This document shows, one piece after another, positions 56,481 to 64,000 of a stretch of 64,000 nucleotides of DNA; the stretch's first letter is position 1; every line of letters starts with the position of its first letter. The position numbers and the translations under genes were made by a program. The notes below the pieces were generated by a model. The model was not told the DNA's origin. It did not search any database and was given only the letters and a program-made list of their open reading frames with translations. This DNA comes from Euphorbia lathyris (taxonomy: Eukaryota; Streptophyta; Magnoliopsida; Malpighiales; Euphorbiaceae), in the NCBI RefSeq assembly GCF_963576675.1, contig NC_088914.1, positions 78,552,441-78,616,440 on the forward strand, read 5' to 3'.

Positions 56481-57015
56481 TAGGGATGGCAACGGGTATT
56501 GTACCTATCAGTACCCGGTGCTACGCAATCCTAATGGACTATCCGTACTCTGTATAAAAGGATATGAGACGAGTATGAGATTACAATCACTATCCTAATA
56601 GGATGAGTATGAGAATACTCCCAGGGTACCCAATGCCCATTACCCGTAATAACTCTTTTATATATTAAAAAAATATTACTGATTTTTAGATTTAAGATGT
56701 GAGATTTGAACTCAAACCTTTTGTTCTTCAAACATTGAGTGATACTACTAAACTAATTTATTCTTATTGATTAAGGTTAAATTTGTTCAATTTTTAGATT
56801 GATGATTTATTAAATTTATATTTTTTTTAAATTTGATATTTTTTGTTTTATTGATTCTTAAAGGGTAAGGGTTTACCCACGAATTAAATGAGACGGGTAT
56901 AGAATGCAAAAACTATACTTGTTAGGATAATGAAACAGATATGGATAGTTAAAAATAAACGGATAAGGGTTTGGGATTGTTACTACCACTGATACTCTAC
57001 CCGTTGCCATCCCTA
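56481..57015. mobile_element. hAT-type MITE (535 bp)
   Basis: TIRs TAGGGATGGCAACGGGTA and TACCCGTTGCCATCCCTA are perfect inverses, flanked by 8-bp GGCTATAT (56473-56480) and GACTATAT (57016-57023), a 7/8 match. The interior repeats GGGTAC/GGATAC words and has no ORF. Confidence 0.92.
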
Positions 57016-57209
57016 GACTATATAATATGAAAAACGCTCAATTTGTAGACATGGACAAATTGGCTTGAAATTAATTATTTTAAATAAATATTCTTTTAAA
57101 ATTTAATTGAGAAATATAGTATTTACAATATTCTCGGCACCAATCATTTAGTTAGATTATAGGTTACTTGGTTTAATCGAGTAATTCAGATTGATTGGAC
57201 AAATACCGT

Positions 57210-60180
57210 ACAACAACAATAAAGCCTTAGTCTCGAAATGATTCGGGATCGGCTAACATGAATCATCATATTTTTTGAATTTTTTTTTTTTTTGAAATTA
57301 ACATGAATCATCATATAAAACCGTAAAATCAAGTCGTGTCAGCGACACAAATTCTCTCACTCCACTCTGTCCTATCCACTACCATATTTTCCTCAATCCC
57401 CAATAAACTCATATCACTCTCGATCACTCGCTTCCAAGTTTGTTTAGGTCTTCCCTTACCTCTCACTCCTACATCCCTTTGCCACTCTTCAGTCCTCCTA
57501 ACCGGCGCATCAAGCGCTCTTCGTCTTACATGGCCATACCACCTTAGTCGGTTTTCCCTCATTTTATTCTCAATAGATGTAACCCCTACTTTTGTCCTGA
57601 TTATTTCATTACTCACCCGATCCTTTCTCGTATGACCACACATCCATCTCAACATACGCATCTACGCCATCGACATCTTATGAGTGTGATAATGTTTTAC
57701 TGTCGAACATTCTGTATCATATAACAATGTTGGTCTGATTGTTGTGCGGTAGAATTTTTCCTTCAATCTATTATGCATGCCGAAATCATAAAGGAAACCC
57801 GTAGCACTCTTCCACTTCGACCAACCAGATTTAATCCTATGAGCAACATCTCCATCTACTTCTCCATCCATTTGGATAATAGACCCTAAATACCAGAAGC
57901 AATCTGAGGCCTGAACAACTCTCCCATCTAGGGTGATTGTCTCTGCCTCCCTACTCCTATCACCGATAAACTTACACTCCAAATATTCTGTCTTATTTCG
58001 GTTCAACTTAAAGCTTCTAGATTCTAAAGTTTGTCTCCATAGTTTCAACTTCCTCTCCACACCTTCTTTCGTCTCATCAACCAACACAATATCATCTGCA
58101 AACAACATGCACCATGATATACCATCTTGAAGTGAACTCTGTTGGTCCCGTGTAACGTGACAGTATTAGTTCCAATGGGGGGTTAGGAACTATTTAAATT
58201 TTTTAAGTTAAAGCTGACTTAACTATTGTTTAAGACTTCAACTCAGTCTTTTAGGTCAGCACGGCTGAGTAAGATTTGAGACAGCTTCAGTCAACTTCTG
58301 ACTAGAGCTGTTTCAACTGTGAATTAGGAAGCAACACTTGGGTTTACTTTCAACTCAGCTCTTAGATTACTCAACTCAGCATATACAAGTTATTGTTTTA
58401 CTGAGTAGTATTTAGCAAGAAATATATGTATAAAGAGATAAAAGGGTTAGAAGTTACTCAGCAGACTTATCCTGGTTCGGCCTCTCCGCCTACGTCCAGT
58501 CCCCGGAAATCCTTCCGAGCTTTTTGAATCGTCTACTGAGCTCTTTAAAGGTAGAGCACAAACCGTTTACAATAGCAACTGAGTATGCAAGAGTACCTTC
58601 CTCTATTCCTCTACTCAATCCTATCTCTACCGCTGAGTACTATAACCGAGTAACTCAGCCTCACTTTCCTAACCTTTTACAAATGATACAATAATTGTTC
58701 TTGGTGAAACAAAGAACACTTTAGATGACTTAGTCACTCTAGACTTTTACACAAGAATAGGAGTTGGTGTAAGAGCTTGCTTTTTCTTTTCAAGACAGAG
58801 CTTCTATTTTGTACTTTATCAATGAATTGACTTGATGAAGATCTCCAATGATTCAAGTGTTGAAGAGGCCTATTTATAGTGATGTCCGAGGTATCAATAA
58901 TTTGCATCCCAACATAGCCGTTGTGGGGAAACGTTCTCCTTTCGTCATCACTTGGTCAGCACTCAGTGTTGCAGGCCAATCATATCTTCTGTCTAAGTCA
59001 GACGCCAGGTCTGCCTGTCTGTTGACATCAGATAGTCCATGCCTCTTCTAGAAAAGTCTTCCCGACAGATTTCTGTGAATTCTGAATATTTCAGAGATGG
59101 ACAGACTTTGTCTTCAAAGCTGATCAACATTGCTGCTCACCTGACGATCAAGTTGCTTAACTCAGCGGCTTCGTCTTCAAGTTTTTTTAGAGAAGACTTT
59201 TTCTTTTCAAAGCTGAGTTGCATTTTGCTCAGCTTCGGCCGTGTGACTTTCATTTGCTGACTTTGTCTTGAGTTTCTCTAATGAGCTTTTAGTCCTTATT
59301 CTATTAGTGTCTTATAAAACCAATATACTCAACATTGAACAAACACATTAGTACAGAAAAATCAAAGCATTTAAATTTAATGTGAATGTATTTTTATCAT
59401 GGGAATTTAATCATACTTAAATAATTTTGTCAAATCAAAATCATGTAGAAAGGTGTTTCAACAAACTCGTTAGTTCATCCATAACGATGGCAAAAAGAAA
59501 TGGGCTAAGTGCAGAACCTTGATGCACTCCAATCGTAATAGGAAACTCTTCAGTCTTCCCAACACTGGTACGTACACTCGTGCATGCTCCCTCATACATG
59601 TCCTTTATGATGTCAATATATTTCCACGAAATGCCTTTCCTTATTAAGGCCCACCAAGGTACTTCCCTTGGTACCTTATCATATGCCTTCTCCAAGTCAA
59701 TGAAAACTATATGCAAGTCTTTCTTCTTATTTCGATAGTGCTCCATTAATTATCTCATTAGATGGATGGCTTCCATAGTTGATCTTCCCGCCAAACTGGT
59801 TTTCCGAGATCTTCACCGTCCTCCTTAGCCTTTGTTCAATCACTCGCTCCTAAAGTTTCATAGTGTGACTCATTAATTTGATTCCTCGATAGTTGGCATG
59901 ATCTTGGACATCGCCTTTGTTCTTATACAAAGGGATTAGGATACTTTCCCTCCATTCTGATGGCATTTTATTGTTTCTCCAAATTTTTTGAAGAACATTG
60001 TCAACCATTCGATTCCTCTCTTTCCCAAACATCTCCAAATCTCAATAGGGATGCAATCCGGTCCTGCTGCTTTCTTCAATCTCATCTTATTTAATGCCAT
60101 TTTGACTTCACCCTTTTGAATTCTTCGCATCCAGTCACGATTTATCCTATCATGAGGGATACTTATATCTCCAACACATT
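57210..60180 (-). pseudogene. RTE-clade LINE reverse transcriptase, 3' part
   Basis: Reading from 60180: [94 protein letters not shown] (catalytic FADD) and the C-terminal ENRLRWYGHVRRR...GRPKQTWKRVI. The 3' tail on the minus strand ends AAGGCTTTATTGTTGTTGTA, the usual plant RTE tail. A Sirevirus-family solo LTR (58140-59463) is inserted between MDELTS and SLQDGISWC and removal restores the frame. Stops and frameshifts, such as TAG at 57664-57662, mark it as dead. The endonuclease is replaced by L1 sequence at the 5' side. Confidence 0.88.
58140..59463 (-). mobile_element. Solo LTR of the Sirevirus family (1,324 bp)
   Basis: TGTTGGTCCC...GGTGTTTCAACA on the plus strand is the reverse orientation of the LTRs at 38388-39731, from which it is clearly diverged. 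The block around the words GGCGGAGAGGCCGAACCAGG is fully shared. Perfect duplications AACTC at 58135-58139 and 59464-59468. No internal sequence, so it is a recombination product. Confidence 0.95.
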
Positions 60181-62100
60181 GTTTCTGCCAAAAAGCTTCA
60201 CTCACCGAGTTGAACTCCACCATAGGCTCGGCCAAACAGAAAAAATCTGATTTATGAAGCAAACACAAACAATATAAGTAACCCTGAGTATCCCTATTTT
60301 GGATACCCCTACAATTCCAAAAAAGAACAATCATTTAAAACGAACTGGAGGTTTACTGGCTCGCTTATTGCCAGATGGCAAATTCTCCGTTGTTGTCATT
60401 ATTCTTTCCCTACGCCTTCCTTTCTTGGCATTGACAGTGTTCCAACTATTTTCCTCCTCCTCCGCCATATCATCCCATGATTTAGTGTGCGAAGATGATT
60501 CAGACATTGAGTCAACACCCTTACAAACAGGAAGAATATTATTCATCCCAAGAGATGCTGGTCGATCAGCATCCTCACAAATAATCTCATCTTCCAATCT
60601 GATCTGTGGACTGCTAGGCAAAGCCGAATCAACCTCCTCCACCATGGTTCGAGCAGCAGTAGAAGGTCCAAGCTCTAAAATAATTCGGGAAGTGGCCTGT
60701 TGAACCGGAACCACATTCTGCACATGGTTTGACTTTTTCCCTCAGTGTCCTATCCTGTGAAACCATGACACGCTTCATTTCACTGATCACAGCTTCTGAA
60801 GCTTTTTCTTGCTCCTTCCGGACCCCAATTGGTTTTATATTTTTTCTACAATCATATGCCATGTGACCAATATTTGAACATACTTTACAAAAGCTCAGGA
60901 GCCGTTCATACACAACATCAATCCAAATTTGCTTACCCTCTCGTTCAATACCTAGCTTAACAGGTAAATCATTAATCAAATCAACATCAACTAACATCCT
61001 GGCATAATGCCCAAATTCACCTTCAAGAGTGGTATTATCAAATCTGATAAGCCCGCCAATGCCCTTAGCAATATCTGAAAGAATTTGGGGATCCCAGTAT
61101 TCCCACGGAAGAGAGTATAATCTAATCCAAACCTAGGCATTCATTGATTTCACAACATAAGGATGAAAGTTCGGAATCCATGGTTGCAAGCGAAAGGATC
61201 CCGGCTTAATATTAAGAATTCCCCGCATGAGCAGCTGATTTTTAATCTCCTTAGAATCCAAAACAACATGGAAAAATCCCCTCCCAATAGAAATTAGGCG
61301 CTAAAGATTCTTCAAACCTCAAAGCTTTGTTAATGCTTCCTTTAAAGCAGGGACCTTCTATGGGGCGTCCCTCTTGTTGAGAATTAACCTACCAATAAGA
61401 GAAGACGAACACACAGCAGCCCGTCTATCATAAGCAGACTAATTAATTCTTACCGATCGAAGACCTCTAATATCTGAAATCACAGCAGATGAGATGGACG
61501 TCGTGTCCAAATTCCCAGCAAGAACCTTTGCAAATGATCTTCCCAAAACCCCAGAATTTGATTTAACCGTGTTCAAACCCGATTGTGGCGGCGGCGAGTT
61601 CAGTTCTAAATGCAGCGACGGTGTGTTCAATCTCGATTGCGGAGGAACTCCATGCGATTGCGGAACAGATGCCCTTGGATTGAATAGAACCCCAATACTC
61701 AAAAAATTTATCCAAGTAATCCATGGAAGAAGAGATGGGAGCCTCTCTAACCAATGAAACAGAAGCCAAAGGCAAAGCGGTGGAAAACGGTAGAGATTAG
61801 GAGCGACAAGAACTAAGGTCATCACCCATCGAGAGAACGAGACGCCGCACCTGATCGTAGATCGCCGCCAGACACACAGCAACAGACCGGAGAACAACAA
61901 CGGCAGTCAAAACAGTCGGGCGAAATCAACCAGACGGCGAAAACAGAACAACGTCGAAAAGAAACAGAAAAGGTAGAAGATCGAATCAGAGAAAAAAAAA
62001 TAGAACAACAGCGGAAGAAACCAGGTGGCGGCGAGAAATCAAACGGTGGAATCAGCCGAGCGGTGGAATCGCGACCTAGTCGCCAGAGGAGAGCATCCTT
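60181..62100 (-). pseudogene. L1 LINE 5' part: leader, ORF1 and start of ORF2
   Basis: A GC-rich leader of about 270 bp precedes an ATG near 61823. ORF1 has a Pro/Ser N-terminus (SNSGVLGRSFAKVLAGN), a frameshifted DUF4283 region and a CCHC-type knuckle (CKVCSNIGHMAYDC, 60890). Its last 130 codons (60723-60331) end PPVRFK-TGA. ORF2 starts at 60334 (MIVLFWNCRGIQNRDTQG), the first strand of an L1 endonuclease, up to EPMVEFNSVSEAFWQ. Then the frame passes directly into RTE sequence near 60180. ORF1 stop and ORF2 start overlap as ATGA. Confidence 0.82.
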
Positions 62101-62351
62101 GCGCGTTTCATACTCACATAGATAGTTCTTCTACTAAGGCGACTTGTTCTAAGTTGTTTAAGTTGGATCTCGAATTCGATTCTTAGTATATGCAGAAAAC
62201 TTTAATTGGGAATTCATTTAAATGGTAGCTGATTATCTGAACTGAGAAATCGAATAAACTATAAAAATATACTTCATCCGTTTCATATTAAATATCTTTT
62301 TAGAGAGTTACATACAAATTAAGAATATTAGAGAAAAGATATTGTTGTTCC
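62101..62351. other. Spacer with Stowaway-like MITE end
   Basis: TACTTCATCCGTTTCATATT at about 62269-62288 resembles a Stowaway terminal repeat (CTCCCTCCGTTTCA consensus). The other end is missing, possibly displaced by the L1 to the right. No gene. Confidence 0.4.
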
Positions 62352-64000
62352 TTATTTATTTATTTTTTTTTGGTAGAAACAGGAAAGAAAACAAACCAAC
62401 ACCGAGACAAAAGCTAACCTGGGATCAGCCTAGGAAAGCTAACCCCAACTCTGTCCTCTAAAAGGAGAGAAGAAAGATAGATAGGAGGATCAGAAAGGGT
62501 GGAAACACCTAACATCCCCTCGTGCCCAGCCGCCGCCAAGCGATCCGCAATTCGATTTTGTTCTCTGTAGATGTGGCTGAACTCTAAGGACTCAAAGGAG
62601 GAGCCAAGACTTCTTATTGCTTTGATAAGGTTCTGACTACTAAGACAAAAAGCATGATTATTAGAGATCATACTAATAGCCTCCATATTATCAGACTCCA
62701 CAGCAAGCCTTTTAATACCCAGATTTCTGGCAAGCTTGACTCCAGAAAGAATACCCCAAAGTTCCGCTGAAAAGGATGAGCCCAAACCCAGGTTATGGGT
62801 GAATCCAGACAACCAGGCACCTCCCGCGTCCCTGATCACGCCTCCAGCCGCGATCTTTCCATTGTTGAGACAAGAGCCATCCGTGTTCAACTTAACCACC
62901 CCATCCTTCGGCCTACACCACCCAACGAGTTGAACCTCTTTATTCTGGGTAGAATTGGCAAGGGGGTCCCCTTTGAAGCTCCTCGTAATGGTAAGGAGCT
63001 TTTTAGAGAAGAACTCGGGTAAGTTCTGAATAAAAACAGTCTTCTCACCAAAGATCTCCTCGTTTCTCCACTTCCAAAGGTGGTGGCAGATAATAGCAAA
63101 TAAAATGTCTCCTTGCTCCATGCTAGCCATTAACCTACCTTTAACCCCATTGGAGAACCAGTCATTCTCAGGGTAGGCAAAGAAGGAGGGGAGAATGTGG
63201 TGCGGAAGAACTTTCTGCCAAACCTCCTTACTCTTAGGGCAGTCCCTAAGGGCATGGCACAAAGATTCAACTTGGCCTCTGCATCTACTGCAAGCACCTG
63301 AATCCGCCAAGTGACGTCTATGTCTATCCGAATTAGTCAGCAACCTATCCTTGACTCCAAGCCACAGGAAGCTCCTGATTCGGTAAGGGATTTTCAGAGC
63401 CCAAATGGATTTCCAAGTGTCCGAAAGAGGGTCGGATCTGTCAAGAGTAAAAGCTTCAAAGGCAGACTTGCAAGAGTAAGCTCCATTTTTTGTCAGGGCC
63501 CAGCAATGCCTATCCCTGTCCTCCTCAAGGTTACTAATCTTCACTCCCCTGATTCTGAGGAGAGAATCAAGGCTCAAGAAGGAATCAAACATAGACCAAA
63601 TCCAGTCCCCATCAGAGTCCACCACATCGGCAATCCTCCAGTTGCGGAAATTGCTAGGCGGGGGAGAGCAGCAAACCTCTATAAGAGGTTTATCTCCGAT
63701 CCAGGTGTCAAACCAGAAGCTTATGGACTTACCATTACCCACCTCCAGGCCAACCCCCGTGCAGAACTCAGCAAACACGGCACTGAGCCCTTTCCAAAGG
63801 AAAGAACAATTGCCAATCCTCTCTTTAGGGCCCCCAAAGATTTTGTCCTTTCGATACTTGCCACAAAGCAATCGAACCCAAAGAGAAGAAGGGTTCTGCC
63901 ACATTCTCCAGAGGAGCTTCATCAACAAGACCTTATTGTTATCTTTAGCTTGTCTGATGCCAAGACCCCCCCTGCTTTTAGGCTGGCAGACCTCCTTCCA
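62352..64000 (-). mobile_element. L1 LINE, 3' part (runs off the window)
   Basis: The minus-strand element ends in a short 3' UTR and an A-rich tail (62371-62352). ORF2 is open to the window edge. The 3' end matches the truncated copy at 16153-16333. Target duplications cannot be tested because the 5' end is outside. Confidence 0.9.
62414..64000 (-). CDS. L1 ORF2 C-terminus: zf-RVT and RNase H (partial, open)
   Basis: The frame is open from the window edge (WKEVCQPKSRGGLGIRQA) to the TAG/stop at 62414, about 528 codons with no interruption. The thumb/connection region is followed by a zf-RVT zinc finger (CSRCRGQVESLCHALRDC) and a plant-type RNase H with all four acids: NTDGS, SAELWGI, ESDNMEA and RIADRLA. 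RNase H removes RNA from RNA:DNA hybrids during target-primed reverse transcription. The endonuclease and RT catalytic core lie upstream, outside the window. Openness suggests a young, possibly competent copy. Confidence 0.92.
   Translation of the reverse strand, partial: WKEVCQPKSRGGLGIRQAKDNNKVLLMKLLWRMWQNPSSLWVRLLCGKYRKDKIFGGPKERIGNCSFLWKGLSAVFAEFCTGVGLEVGNGKSISFWFDTWIGDKPLIEVCCSPPPSNFRNWRIADVVDSDGDWIWSMFDSFLSLDSLLRIRGVKISNLEEDRDRHCWALTKNGAYSCKSAFEAFTLDRSDPLSDTWKSIWALKIPYRIRSFLWLGVKDRLLTNSDRHRRHLADSGACSRCRGQVESLCHALRDCPKSKEVWQKVLPHHILPSFFAYPENDWFSNGVKGRLMASMEQGDILFAIICHHLWKWRNEEIFGEKTVFIQNLPEFFSKKLLTITRSFKGDPLANSTQNKEVQLVGWCRPKDGVVKLNTDGSCLNNGKIAAGGVIRDAGGAWLSGFTHNLGLGSSFSAELWGILSGVKLARNLGIKRLAVESDNMEAISMISNNHAFCLSSQNLIKAIRSLGSSFESLEFSHIYREQNRIADRLAAAGHEGMLGVSTLSDPPIYLSSLLLEDRVGVSFPRLIPG

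Noticed and set aside
61494..61757. Cys/Gly-rich plus-strand ORF of 87 codons
   Set aside because: It is antisense to L1 ORF1 and no independent signal supports it.

Overview
This window is nuclear DNA of a flowering plant, most likely a eudicot. Nearly everything recognisable in it is plant transposon: MULEs with FAR1/MudrA-type transposases, Copia and Gypsy LTR elements including a Sirevirus-type Copia, L1 and RTE LINEs, tRNA-derived SINEs, hAT, CACTA and Emigrant-like elements and MITEs. I see no convincing host gene, tRNA or rRNA. The spaces between elements are AT-rich. I cannot name the genus from sequence alone.

Layout. 1-151: end of a hAT-type element, cut by the window. 152-2489: decayed MULE transposase fused to an OTU cysteine-protease domain (+), converging on a small three-exon accessory gene (2536-3212, -). 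3314-3394: SINE 3' fragment. 3462-9771: AT-rich spacer with MITEs. 9772-15761: nearly complete Copia element (-) with perfect target duplication GTGAC. 16103-16887: Emigrant-like MITE carrying an inserted L1 3' end. 17959-18403: MULE-type MITE.

The centrepiece is a three-level nest at 18605-37520. An outer MULE (18614-37511, intact 9-bp duplication TTATTCAAC) encodes a MudrA-type transposase (+) and a convergent DUF1985/Ulp1 SUMO-protease-like gene (-), plus a small coiled-coil ORF with its own TATA box. Its left terminal repeat is split by a second MULE (18660-28672, transposase-OTU fusion). Exon 3 of that transposase is in turn split by an internally deleted Copia element (20268-26570).

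37800-52440: an old Copia remnant (-) split by a 13.6-kb Sirevirus (38388-51971, duplication GTTAT) with gag, pol and a separate 3' ORF behind its own TATA box. The Sirevirus RT is itself split by a Gypsy-like solo LTR (43446-45395). 52509-54661: non-autonomous CACTA element containing a SINE. 54880-55965: Gypsy LTR/gag fragment. 56481-57015: hAT MITE. 57210-62100: L1 5' half joined to an RTE 3' half (-), interrupted by a Sirevirus-family solo LTR (58140-59463). 62352-64000: 3' half of an L1 (-) with an open, apparently intact RNase H domain.

Most TE genes carry nonsense or frameshift mutations. Two themes stand out: two MULE lineages each carry a different ubiquitin/SUMO-type protease (OTU, Ulp1), and three MULE genes share a 15-20 codon first exon followed by a phase-0 intron filled with palindromic or tandem repeats.
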